A stretch of DNA of 23,803 nt from an uncultured Erysipelotrichaceae bacterium (lineage in GTDB: Bacteria > Bacillota_I > Bacilli_A > Erysipelotrichales > Erysipelotrichaceae): the NCBI GenBank assembly GCA_934725085.1, contig CAKVAL010000027.1, forward strand, positions 1-23,803, in the 5' to 3' direction. Under the pieces are notes generated by a model. The model searched no databases, was not told the origin of the DNA, and saw only the letters and a list, made by a program, of their open reading frames with translations. Positions within the stretch are counted from its first letter, which is position 1; each line of letters opens with the position of its first letter. The position numbers were made by a program, and so were the translations under genes. Below are positions 14,272 through 21,223 of the stretch, piece by piece.

Positions 14272-14984
14272 ATAATATCCTCCGCTTCAAATACTGGACC
14301 TTCTTTACAAATTCTCTTACGACCACTCTTAAACGTAGCTGAACAGCCCATACAAGCACCAAAGCCACAGCCCATTCTAGCTTCCAAAGAACAGTAGCCT
14401 TCCTTACAATATGAAGTCACACCTCTTAACATAACAAGAGGACCACACGCAAAATATTTAATATTATCTAAGCCCTCTTTTTTTAAGACATCAACAACAT
14501 TTAAGCCATCACTGTCATAACTTACATAGAAATTATCACTATAAGCCTTAATCTCTTCTAAAAGAATCGTATTATCCCTATTACTAAAGCCAAGTACTGT
14601 TGTAACCTTTAGGCCTTTATTTTTAGCCTCTCTTGCGATATATAGTAATGGTGCTACACCAATACCACCACCAACTAATAGAATTTCATCTTTGAATAAA
14701 TCTAAATCAATACCATTGCCCAAAGGTAATAAAGTATCGATTTCTTCACCTACAGGAATTTCAGATAAAATCTTAGTACCCTCACCATTAATCTTAATAG
14801 CTAAAGTAATAACGCCATCCTTATAGTCACTGATAGAAATAGGTCTTCTTAAACTCTTTTCCTTAATCTGAAGATTCAAGAATTGACCTGGTTTAATATC
14901 AAGATTCTCATCAGTAGCCAACTTCATAGTGAAGTAACAGCCACTACCTTCGTTAGATAAAACTTTTAGTAATTTCTTCTCCAT
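14253..14984 (-). CDS. pyrK: Dihydroorotate dehydrogenase B electron-transfer subunit
   Basis: 243 residues. It carries electrons from PyrD to NAD+. The ferredoxin-reductase-like FAD domain has PGQFLNLQI and RRPISISD (47-54). The NAD site is ILLVGGGIGVAPLLYIA (101-117). The C-terminal [2Fe-2S] cluster is CGFGACMGC with a fourth Cys in RKRICKEG (Cys206, 211, 214, 226). The frame stays open upstream, but family length and GGAG just before the ATG at 14984 place the start there. That start lies 32 nt inside the 3' end of the DAACS transporter gene, an unusually long overlap implying translational coupling. Confidence 0.96.
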   Translation of the reverse strand: MEKKLLKVLSNEGSGCYFTMKLATDENLDIKPGQFLNLQIKEKSLRRPISISDYKDGVITLAIKINGEGTKILSEIPVGEEIDTLLPLGNGIDLDLFKDEILLVGGGIGVAPLLYIAREAKNKGLKVTTVLGFSNRDNTILLEEIKAYSDNFYVSYDSDGLNVVDVLKKEGLDNIKYFACGPLVMLRGVTSYCKEGYCSLEARMGCGFGACMGCSATFKSGRKRICKEGPVFEAEDIIWENLM

Positions 14985-16329
14985 ACTCTCCACTTTCTGC
15001 ATTAAATGCCTTTTCATCAAGGCCATCTTCACTCTTGGCAACAGCCATAGCACAAGCAGTATCACCTGTAACATTCAACGCAGTAACTAGCATTTCAATT
15101 GGTCTATTGATAGCTAAGATTAAAGCATATACAGACAAGGCGATTTCATTTGTGAAACCCACACCTGAAAGAATTGTAAACAAGATTACAGCACCGGCAC
15201 CAGGAGCGGCAGGAGTACCTACTGATGCGATAACCGCTAATAAACCAATTAATACAATTTGTGTGAAGCTTACGCTATAACCAGCAACACCCGCAATGAA
15301 GATTGTCGCAACTACTTGCATCAAAGCAGTACCATCCATATTAATAGTCATACCCAAAGGTAATACAAATGATGCGATTTCATCGCTTACACCTAATTCT
15401 ACTTTAGCAGTTTCCATATTCATTGGCAATGTTGCAGCACTAGAAGAAGTTGAGAAACCAAATAAGGCAACCTTAGCAATCTTCTTAGCGAAAGTAATAG
15501 GATTACACTTTGTTGTAGCTGATACAAACAAAGGATAGAACACAAACAAGAACAACAACAATAATACTGTAGTCAAAACAATATAACTTAATGCTGGTCT
15601 TAAGTAAGAAACACCATAAGCAGCACAAGTTCTAGTTAATAAACAGAAGATCGCAACTGGTGCAAACTTGTTTACGATAAATGACAAGATAACTGTAACT
15701 AGTTCTGAAATTTCTGAACATAATTTTGAAACAGAACTAAACTTTTCAGGATTTGAATTAATACCTAAACCTACCGCAACAGCACACACAACAATCGCAA
15801 GAACACCACCGTTATTACTTAATGCTGATACAAAGTTATTTGGTACCGCATTAATTAGGATTAATAATGGGTTACTAGCGCTCTTACCAGTTGTAGCCTC
15901 AAGACCTGTTTCAACTGATTTAAATAAGCCTGCATTATAACTTAACATACCACATACTGAGGCAATTAAGATTGCGATAATAGTTGTAAGTAAAAAATAG
16001 CCAATTGTCTTAGAAGCAATTCTACCAAGCTTCTTAGCATCTGATATTCTAATCATTGCGATAACAATTGATGTGAATACCATAGGAATGATAATAACTT
16101 GCATTGCCTTAACGAACAATTGACCAATTATATAAAATAAACCAATAGCTTTTTCATTGCCCTCAGCAGTAATATCTGCGAACAACAAATTATTGATAGT
16201 ATTCCAAGTTTCTGGATTACCACCTTCAACTAACTTAACTCTTAATAAAATAGCTCCAATACCAACTACAACGCCAAGAACAAGGGCAATAGCCATCTTC
16301 TTAGCTAATGACATTTTTGACTTTTCCAT
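14953..16329 (-). CDS. Dicarboxylate/amino acid:cation symporter (DAACS family) of the pyr operon
   Basis: 458 residues with about eight membrane segments and the re-entrant loops of the GltP/DctA family. Signatures are FGFSTSSSAATLPMNMETAK (Ser-rich HP1 loop), LGMTINMDGTALMQVVATIF (Na+/substrate motif NMDGTA), SVGTPAAPGAGAVILFTILS (HP2), and the final substrate helix NRPIEMLVTALNVTGDTACA. GGAGG precedes the ATG. It is the first gene of the pyr operon behind the leader RNA. DctA-type members are known to carry orotate as well as C4-dicarboxylates, so uptake of orotate (or aspartate as pyrimidine precursor) is the best inference; sequence alone does not separate these from glutamate transport. 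Confidence 0.92.
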   Translation of the reverse strand: MEKSKMSLAKKMAIALVLGVVVGIGAILLRVKLVEGGNPETWNTINNLLFADITAEGNEKAIGLFYIIGQLFVKAMQVIIIPMVFTSIVIAMIRISDAKKLGRIASKTIGYFLLTTIIAILIASVCGMLSYNAGLFKSVETGLEATTGKSASNPLLILINAVPNNFVSALSNNGGVLAIVVCAVAVGLGINSNPEKFSSVSKLCSEISELVTVILSFIVNKFAPVAIFCLLTRTCAAYGVSYLRPALSYIVLTTVLLLLFLFVFYPLFVSATTKCNPITFAKKIAKVALFGFSTSSSAATLPMNMETAKVELGVSDEIASFVLPLGMTINMDGTALMQVVATIFIAGVAGYSVSFTQIVLIGLLAVIASVGTPAAPGAGAVILFTILSGVGFTNEIALSVYALILAINRPIEMLVTALNVTGDTACAMAVAKSEDGLDEKAFNAESGEYGEEITKSFI

Positions 16330-16343
16330 AACATCCTCCTGTA

Positions 16344-16375
16344 AACAAAAACCCCATAAGTTGATACTATGGGGT
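16344..16375 (-). terminator. Leader terminator before the DAACS-pyr operon
   Basis: Minus strand ACCCCATA (16358-16351 arm with its partner at 16375-16368): the hairpin ACCCCATA-GTATCAACT-TATGGGGT followed by TTTTGTTT. It lies upstream of the first gene of the operon, so it acts as an attenuator rather than an end-of-gene terminator. Confidence 0.85.
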
Positions 16376-16442
16376 GAACCTTATGAAAAAACATATAATA
16401 ATTCCCGGCCTTCATAGTATCTCGTACTATATTAAAGTCTTC
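16344..16442 (-). promoter_or_regulatory. Attenuator leader RNA of the DAACS-pyrKDFE operon (unrecognised class)
   Basis: The predicted transcript starts near 16442. An early hairpin AUAGUA-CGAGA-UACUAU (16430-16414) shares its 3' arm with GAUACUAUG (16421-16413). That segment can pair perfectly over 9 bp with CAUAGUAUC (16371-16363), which includes part of the terminator 5' arm. So three mutually exclusive helices exist: anti-antiterminator, antiterminator and terminator. The segment between them (AAGGCCGGGAAUUAUUAUAU) is not a PyrR binding loop, T-box or any riboswitch I recognise. The logic matches pyrimidine attenuation, with stabilisation of the early hairpin turning the operon off. Confidence 0.75.
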
Positions 16443-16448
16443 TAAAAA

Positions 16449-16477
16449 ATTATAGTCATTCGTCATCTATATTTCAA
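16449..16477 (-). promoter_or_regulatory. Promoter of the DAACS-pyr operon
   Basis: Minus strand TTGAAA (16477-16472; 5/6 to TTGACA), a 17-bp spacer, and a perfect TATAAT (16454-16449). This is the best consensus promoter in the window. It drives the attenuator leader and is divergent from the SDR gene promoter. Confidence 0.85.
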
Positions 16478-16519
16478 GGATTAATTTTAATATTTTTTGT
16501 AAATTATAGGTGAACTCGA

Positions 16520-16548
16520 TTTAATCTGATTTTCCATTGTTATATAAT
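16520..16548 (+). promoter_or_regulatory. Promoter of the SDR gene
   Basis: A perfect -10 TATAAT (16543-16548) with a poor -35 candidate TTTAAT 17 bp upstream. The predicted leader of about 25 nt contains AAGGAG before the ATG at 16581. Confidence 0.5.
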
Positions 16549-16580
16549 ATGTGCATAAATTAACAAGGAGATAAAAGACA

Positions 16581-17339
16581 ATGAGATTTGAAGGAAAATG
16601 TGTTGTTGTTACTGGAGCTAGCTCTGGTATGGGACGTAAGATTGCCCTAGACTTTGCCAAAGAAGGTGCAACTGTAATTGCGGTAGCTAGAAGACTAGAA
16701 AGACTAGAAGAAATCGCTAAAGAAGCTGAAGGCTTTGCAGGAAAGATTCTTCCATATCAAGGTGATATTTCTTTAGAAGAAGTAAATAATGGCATGATTG
16801 ACTACGCTGTTAAAGAATGTGGTAAATTAGATGTTCTTGTAAATAACGCTGGTATCATGGACGAATTTACTCCAATTGGTGAATTAACTAATGAACTATA
16901 CAACAAAGTAATGGCGGTTAACTTAAATGGTCCAATCTACGCCATGAGAAAAGCTGTACAAGTTATGCTAGAAAAAGAAACAAAGGGCAACATTGTAAAC
17001 ATCGCATCTATTGGTGGTGTATGTGGTGCTAGAGCTGGTGTTGCTTATACTGCATCTAAACATGCTATTGTTGGTGCTACTAAGAATACTGCATACATGT
17101 ATGCTGGCAAGATTCGTTGTAATGTTGTATGCCCAGGTGGCGTTGAAACTGAAGTTATGAACAGTCAAACTAATATCAGTCAATTTGGTGTAGGTAGAAT
17201 CATGGCAGGACTTGATACTTCTATTCCTGCAGGTAAGGTAGAAGATATCTCTACAGCCGTTCTATATATTGCTAGTGATGATGCTAAATTCATGACAGGC
17301 GCTGAAATCGTTATCGATGGTGGCGTAAGCTGTAACTAA
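16581..17339 (+). CDS. Short-chain dehydrogenase/reductase (classical SDR)
   Basis: 252 residues, the classical SDR length. It has the cofactor loop TGASSGMG (11-18), NNAG (88-91), catalytic Ser143 in NIASIGG, and YTASK with Tyr156 and Lys160. The C-terminus GAEIVIDGGVSCN is typical. Arg37-Arg38 after the second beta strand suggests preference for NADP(H). Such enzymes reduce or oxidise alcohols and ketones of sugars, steroids or fatty acyl chains; the substrate is not evident. The gene stands alone, with its own promoter and a strong terminator, and its repeated use of a few codons looks like that of a well-expressed gene. Hydroxysteroid dehydrogenase activity is conceivable for a gut organism but nothing specific supports it. 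Confidence 0.93.
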   Translation: MRFEGKCVVVTGASSGMGRKIALDFAKEGATVIAVARRLERLEEIAKEAEGFAGKILPYQGDISLEEVNNGMIDYAVKECGKLDVLVNNAGIMDEFTPIGELTNELYNKVMAVNLNGPIYAMRKAVQVMLEKETKGNIVNIASIGGVCGARAGVAYTASKHAIVGATKNTAYMYAGKIRCNVVCPGGVETEVMNSQTNISQFGVGRIMAGLDTSIPAGKVEDISTAVLYIASDDAKFMTGAEIVIDGGVSCN

Positions 17340-17343
17340 AATC

Positions 17344-17369
17344 AATCCCTCATTTCTGAGGGATTTTTA
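17344..17369 (+). terminator. Terminator of the SDR gene
   Basis: AATCCCTCA-TTTC-TGAGGGATT, a 9-bp stem with a 4-nt loop, followed by TTTATATT. It begins 5 nt after the stop codon. Confidence 0.88.
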
Positions 17370-17401
17370 TATTCACTTATTCTATTTTTTCGAATAACTG
17401 A

Positions 17402-17989
17402 TTAGTTTAAAAATATATGCATCAGTAAACCGATTAATATGCAAACGCAAAGAGTTATAAGTGCACTGCCAATAACTAACAATATCTTCTGATATGGACG
17501 CTTACCTATTTCTTGTTGTTTATGGATATCATCCAATAGTTTTCCTTCAGAGAAAGCCACAATTTCCTTGTAAGTTTGAACATCGTTGTCTTTCTTAATC
17601 TTTTCTATCTTAGACGCAAAATACATAGAAACCATCCAAACGATTCCCCATGGTATTAACACCCAAAGACCAAGCCACATAAATAGTGGAACAGCAGAAA
17701 CAACCGTTACAATAAGCATTATGGTATAGATTTTTCCATAACGATTCATCTTGTCGACTTCTTCTTTTTTAATTACGTCTTTCATAACATCAATATCTCC
17801 TTTGATTAACTTATCAAGAGAGACTTTAAAGACTTCACTCAACAACACCAAACTATTGATATCTGGATAATTCTTATCATTTTCCCAATTAGATATTGTT
17901 TGTCTTGAAACATAGATTCGATCAGCTAGTTCTTCTTGAGATAATTTATTTTCTAAACGATACATTCTAATTTGTTTACCAAGTTCCAT
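17402..17989 (-). CDS. XRE-family regulator with membrane segments
   Basis: 195 residues. An N-terminal Cro/C1 HTH (about 1-60) reads LGKQIRMYRLENKLSQEELA and then YVSRQTISNWENDKNYPD. It is followed by two hydrophobic helices (about 88-125, IYTIMLIVTVVSAVPLFMWL onward), a charged loop, and a C-terminal membrane helix (about 170-195, ILLVIGSALITLCVCILIGL). HTH proteins tethered to the membrane are common in Firmicutes and may respond to envelope signals; the targets are unknown. The frame is open to a TTG at 18010, but GGGAG 7 nt before the ATG at 17989 decides the start. It follows a small membrane-protein gene, and the two are probably one transcript and a sensing unit. Confidence 0.85.
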   Translation of the reverse strand: MELGKQIRMYRLENKLSQEELADRIYVSRQTISNWENDKNYPDINSLVLLSEVFKVSLDKLIKGDIDVMKDVIKKEEVDKMNRYGKIYTIMLIVTVVSAVPLFMWLGLWVLIPWGIVWMVSMYFASKIEKIKKDNDVQTYKEIVAFSEGKLLDDIHKQQEIGKRPYQKILLVIGSALITLCVCILIGLLMHIFLN

Positions 17990-18006
17990 CTTTAGCTCCC
18001 TGATTC

Positions 18007-18309
18007 TCAAAAAATTCCTTTATTGTATTTGAACTGTCCATACAATATAAAGCCTAATCCGACAATAACTGCTAGAAGAATGATATATCCCATAATTTTT
18101 TCGCTCCAAAACGAAACAATAAAGCCTAATACAAGAGATATTCCTATAATCAGTGTTCCTGTTCCAACAGCTTTTCCATACTTCGGTATATCTTCTTCTT
18201 TTACTCTTCGTCTATTGTAAGAATGAATTGTGCTGATATTGCCTTTGATATTTACAATTCCCACAGCAGATATGAACACTCCCAAAATCAACATTATAAT
18301 ATTTTCCAT
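18007..18309 (-). CDS. Small membrane protein, function unknown
   Basis: 100 residues. There is one N-terminal membrane helix (IIMLILGVFISAVGIVNI) and two further hydrophobic segments (GTGTLIIGISLVLGFIVSFW and IMGYIILLAVIVGLGFILYG), separated by a charged loop with STIHSYNRRRVKEEDIPKYG. That S/T-I-H-x-Y-N-R-R-x-V loop recurs in small Firmicutes membrane proteins, but I cannot name a function. A perfect AGGAGG precedes the ATG by 6 nt. It lies 17 bp upstream of the XRE-membrane regulator and is probably co-transcribed with it. Confidence 0.8.
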   Translation of the reverse strand: MENIIMLILGVFISAVGIVNIKGNISTIHSYNRRRVKEEDIPKYGKAVGTGTLIIGISLVLGFIVSFWSEKIMGYIILLAVIVGLGFILYGQFKYNKGIF

Positions 18310-18338
18310 AATGACCTCCTAAAAATAGAATAGTTCCT

Positions 18339-18381
18339 CTATCAAAAGTCTTTTACATCGACTATATCAAAAACCTTTTAC
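18339..18381 (-). repeat. Imperfect direct repeat around the 3' end of the phosphorylase gene
   Basis: Two 18-bp copies (18339-18356 and 18364-18381) agree at 15 positions; the minus-strand core is GTAAAAG-two variable bases-TTTTGATA. The upstream copy contains the stop codon of the nucleoside phosphorylase. The start-to-start distance is 25 bp. It may be a local duplication of the gene end; no function is evident. Confidence 0.4.
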
Positions 18382-19131
18382 AATCTCTAAAGCAATTTCT
18401 AGTGCTAAAACATGTGATTCTAATCCCCAATTTCTTTCATCATGTTCCCTTACATTTGCAAGCGAATCAGCTGTAAAGAAGAATTGACCAAACATAGCAC
18501 CCCTTTTCTTAGCACATGCAGCAAGACTAGCACATTCCATATCTACAACAGAACAGCCCTCACTCAATCTATACTCAACCATATCTTGAGTTTCTCTAAA
18601 GAAGCCATCTGTTGTCCATGTCATACACTCAATATAAGGAATATCCAATCTTTTAAAACCATTAATAATCCCATCAATCATTTCATTATTTAAATCAATA
18701 TAACGAGAAGCAGGTAAATATTTATATGAAGTTCCCTCATCTCTTAATGCCTTAGTAGGAATTATAAAAGCATTTTCCTTTATATCAGTTAAAACACCAC
18801 AAGAACCAGTTGCGATAATCTTCTTACAACCACACGCAATCAACATATCTAATAATTGAGTTGCAGCAGCTGCACCAATATTAGGACGAACAAGGCATAC
18901 TTCTTCTCCCTTATAATTAACTACATATATATTTGTAGTCCTATTACAATTCTCAAATTGTTCTACAATCTTTGCGTCATTATTAAGCGCATATTCATCA
19001 ACACATTCTCTAAGAAACGCAAACACACACTTCTCAGGCAATCTTAACTCTTCACAACCATGATTTGGTCTTATTACTTCTATAGAACAATCATCATATT
19101 CTAATACTGGTATTTCGTTCTTTATTATCAT
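18367..19131 (-). CDS. Nucleoside phosphorylase (PNP/UDP family)
   Basis: 254 residues. It cleaves a nucleoside with phosphate to give the free base and ribose-1-phosphate. Family features are CLVRPNIGAAAATQLLDMLI (phosphate-binding region), KKIIATGSCGVL, the base-contact segment ALRDEGTSYKYLP, and GCSVVDMECASLAACAKKRG with the ribose-binding Met-Glu. FFFTADSLANV follows, in the place of the family's purine/uracil discrimination loop. It resembles uridine phosphorylase-type members, but base specificity is uncertain. The start codon directly abuts the ASCH gene stop, so the two are co-transcribed. It would contribute to nucleoside salvage in parallel with the pyr operon. Confidence 0.92.
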   Translation of the reverse strand: MIIKNEIPVLEYDDCSIEVIRPNHGCEELRLPEKCVFAFLRECVDEYALNNDAKIVEQFENCNRTTNIYVVNYKGEEVCLVRPNIGAAAATQLLDMLIACGCKKIIATGSCGVLTDIKENAFIIPTKALRDEGTSYKYLPASRYIDLNNEMIDGIINGFKRLDIPYIECMTWTTDGFFRETQDMVEYRLSEGCSVVDMECASLAACAKKRGAMFGQFFFTADSLANVREHDERNWGLESHVLALEIALEIVKGF

Positions 19132-19572
19132 CTACGCACCTTCCACTACTACAAATTCTTCACACACAACTTTCATATCAAAAGTAAACTTTAATCCAAC
19201 TTCATTTAAACATTTACTGAAGAAATCTTCATGAACTCTTTTCCAATAATCTAGAGATTTATCCCCTTCTCCCTCTTTATATGCATGTTCCTTAGAAATT
19301 TCATTAAAAGGAACAACACTTACCTTTGTAGTTTGTATAATACAAACCGCATTATCCTTAGAATCTAAAACAACACTATAAGACCCTACTTTAGGCAAGG
19401 GTTCATCTTCTAATTCATATAAAGGATAAGCTGAGGCAGTAGCTGTTTTCTCACCAATTTTAACAAGATGAGCCAATAAATCAGGATCATCTCCAAACGC
19501 AAACTCCTCATAATCAGTTTCAGCAATATCATTTTTCTTTACAAATAGTTCCCAAAGTTCTTTTCCTAGCAT
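19132..19572 (-). CDS. ASCH-domain protein
   Basis: 146 residues. The ASCH (PUA-like) fold is shown by IGEKTATASAYPLY, DEPLPKVGSYSVVLDSKDNA, VCIIQTTKVSVVPFNEIS, and AYKEGEGDKSLDYWKRVHED, the standard order of conserved blocks with the E-G-E-G-D...W...H motif. ASCH proteins are thought to bind RNA or modified nucleosides, and some have nuclease or nucleoside amidohydrolase activity. The upstream in-frame TTG lacks an SD of its own; AGGTGA 6 nt before the ATG at 19572 decides the start. Its position immediately before a nucleoside phosphorylase suggests a role in (modified) nucleoside salvage, which is inference. Confidence 0.9.
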   Translation of the reverse strand: MLGKELWELFVKKNDIAETDYEEFAFGDDPDLLAHLVKIGEKTATASAYPLYELEDEPLPKVGSYSVVLDSKDNAVCIIQTTKVSVVPFNEISKEHAYKEGEGDKSLDYWKRVHEDFFSKCLNEVGLKFTFDMKVVCEEFVVVEGA

Positions 19573-19622
19573 AAACAATCACCTATTAATAATCCCGCAA
19601 TCAATAAAAACAAATAAATTTA

Positions 19623-20471
19623 TTATTCATTATCCATCTGAATAAGATTCATTACAGCAACAACCGCATCGCAAGCGTCTTCAAATTCAATCCCCGAAAC
19701 ATAATCAAAATCTTTCTTGTAATCTTCCCATTGTTGTTTCATCACACTACTGTTTTTAACTGTTTGTATTATTTCAGCGTAATGTTTTAAAATCTCAATC
19801 GAATCCCTTCTTTGTGCAGTTGCCTTTATCGCAACTTTAAGGGTTGCTATATCAATATTATCAGTCTGAATTTTTGTCAAAATATAAATATCATAATAAT
19901 CTCTCGGCCTAGTGTTTTGATCGCCTCTTGAAATTACTGTTTCCAATTTCTCGGCTAGAATTGTTGATAAGTTGTATGCTAAGACATTTATATTACGATC
20001 TTCCAACATTAACTTATAACTATATTCTATTTCTCTTGGTGTAATCATATCGCCTGTTGTGATATCAAGTTTTAATGGCACAGCCATCTTTTCATAATCT
20101 GCATAAAGCGCCACACGATAACCAGTATACTCATCGCTTTCTCTTATCTCACTGATACTGCTAAGTCTAAAAGTTATATCGTCTGCTACAGGAACTTCTA
20201 TAATATCCTCAATCATCTTACGTATTGTATTTTCATTTACAGGATAACCCTTAATCGTTGCATCCATATCCATCGTTGTTCTAGAATCAAAACCCACCAT
20301 TGACGCAATCAAAAAACCACCTTTGATTATATAATTTTCACTATATTTTGAAAGTGACACTCTTTCTAAAAAACGCTCAAGCATATAGTTTTGTAGAACA
20401 AGTTGTGCTGATATGTGTTTCTCCTTAGCTATATTTTTTATTATCGCTTTTAATTGCATCGCGTTTTTCAT
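19623..20471 (-). CDS. AbiEii/AbiGii-type nucleotidyltransferase toxin
   Basis: 282 residues. AbiEii toxins are nucleotidyltransferases that arrest growth and can protect against phage. The four family motifs are visible: YIIKGGFLIASM (motif I, GG at 51-52) with RTTMDMD (Asp68 and Asp70, metal binding), VPLKLDITTGD (motif III), and ILAEKLETVISRGDQN followed by TRPRDYYDIY (motif IV). All key acidic and Lys residues appear intact, so the toxin should be active. Its ATG overlaps the antitoxin stop by 4 nt (ATGA), as in most AbiE operons. Confidence 0.94.
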   Translation of the reverse strand: MKNAMQLKAIIKNIAKEKHISAQLVLQNYMLERFLERVSLSKYSENYIIKGGFLIASMVGFDSRTTMDMDATIKGYPVNENTIRKMIEDIIEVPVADDITFRLSSISEIRESDEYTGYRVALYADYEKMAVPLKLDITTGDMITPREIEYSYKLMLEDRNINVLAYNLSTILAEKLETVISRGDQNTRPRDYYDIYILTKIQTDNIDIATLKVAIKATAQRRDSIEILKHYAEIIQTVKNSSVMKQQWEDYKKDFDYVSGIEFEDACDAVVAVMNLIQMDNE

Positions 20472-21058
20472 AGTAGTACCTCCAAATACGATCTTAATTT
20501 ATCCTCAACTTTAAGCTCTTTTGCATATTCAGACAACAATGGGATATTCTTTTTATTCCTTGAACAATATGTCTTAAACGCATCCGTAACTATTTGTACA
20601 TCTACATGATTTCTTTTTCTTAATATATCGCATAGAGTTCTTTCCTCACAATAAGCTTTAACATAATTGCCACCAGGAGTAACAAGCTCTGTTATTCCTA
20701 AATTATAAAGAGTTTCATTAGAGCCACTACAAACGATACCATCTTGCTTTGGGTTAGTTAAATTATAAGTAGATGGAAAAACCATATGATACTTTGCAGG
20801 AGTCCTATCAATCAACCCGCTCAAAAACAGTGCTGTATCCAAAGAATATATTCCTTTTTTATAACGGCTTTGTATATTAACAAATTCATCTTCCCATACT
20901 TCAGGCAATGTATAGACACCACGTGAAGCTTTTTCAAGGTCACCCTTATCTGCAAGATATTTTAAAACACCACGCGAAAACCCGGCATCCACAATCATTG
21001 CTGTGGTAATCACACCGTTATTCTTTTTTGCGAATTCTAAAATCTGACTTGTTTCCAT
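20468..21058 (-). CDS. AbiEi-type antitoxin/transcriptional repressor
   Basis: 196 residues, the expected AbiEi length. The N-terminal winged-helix domain (about 1-50) reads GVITTAMIVDAGFSRGVLKY and ASRGVYTLPEVWEDE. The C-terminal domain carries FPSTYNLTNPKQDG, ELVTPGGNYVKAY and EERTLCDILRKRNHVD, typical of the AbiEi antitoxin domain. The frame stays open to 21154, but that extension crosses the promoter and operator, so the ATG at 21058 (AGG about 10 nt upstream) is used. AbiEi proteins neutralise AbiEii and repress their own promoter by binding inverted repeats; the 16-bp inverted repeat immediately upstream fits that role. Confidence 0.92.
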   Translation of the reverse strand: METSQILEFAKKNNGVITTAMIVDAGFSRGVLKYLADKGDLEKASRGVYTLPEVWEDEFVNIQSRYKKGIYSLDTALFLSGLIDRTPAKYHMVFPSTYNLTNPKQDGIVCSGSNETLYNLGITELVTPGGNYVKAYCEERTLCDILRKRNHVDVQIVTDAFKTYCSRNKKNIPLLSEYAKELKVEDKLRSYLEVLL

Positions 21059-21076
21059 CGTGCATTTACCTAGTTT

Positions 21077-21125
21077 ATTGACTTTCTTGCTTATATTATC
21101 ATATAAACCAAGCAAGAAAGTCAAT
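21077..21125. promoter_or_regulatory. AbiE promoter with 16-bp perfect inverted-repeat operator
   Basis: Arms ATTGACTTTCTTGCTT (21077-21092) and its exact reverse complement (21110-21125) flank a 17-bp AT-rich centre. On the minus strand TTGACT (21124-21119) is a -35 box with GATAAT (21100-21095) 18 bp away, giving a short leader to abiEi. Because of the symmetry, the plus strand also carries TTGACT with an AT-rich -10-like ATATAA after 17 bp. AbiEi binding across both arms would cover the whole promoter. Confidence 0.8.
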
Positions 21126-21130
21126 TGCAA

Positions 21131-21186
21131 CAACAAAAATAAAACAATCCTCATTAAATTCCATTAGAAATAAAATAAGGATTGTA
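21131..21186 (-). terminator. Terminator of the second XRE gene
   Basis: Minus strand ACAATCCT (21185-21178) pairs with AGGATTGT (21151-21144) across a 26-nt loop, followed by TTTATTTTTG. It lies just upstream of the AbiE promoter and insulates it from the XRE transcript. Confidence 0.65.
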
Positions 21187-21223
21187 GGAGTTAAAATTAT
21201 TAGATTTATATTATTGAAGAAAT

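Noticed and set aside
14985..15074. N-terminal extension of PyrK
   Set aside because: It would deepen the overlap with the transporter to over 120 nt and adds residues absent from the family; the SD before 14984 is better.
16344..16442. pyr leader as a PyrR binding loop, T-box, ZTP or guanidine-II riboswitch
   Set aside because: It lacks the PyrR loop consensus with GAGAGG, the T-box TGGNA-type element and the ZTP core, and has only one ACGA-type hairpin where guanidine-II needs two. It is kept as an unassigned attenuator.
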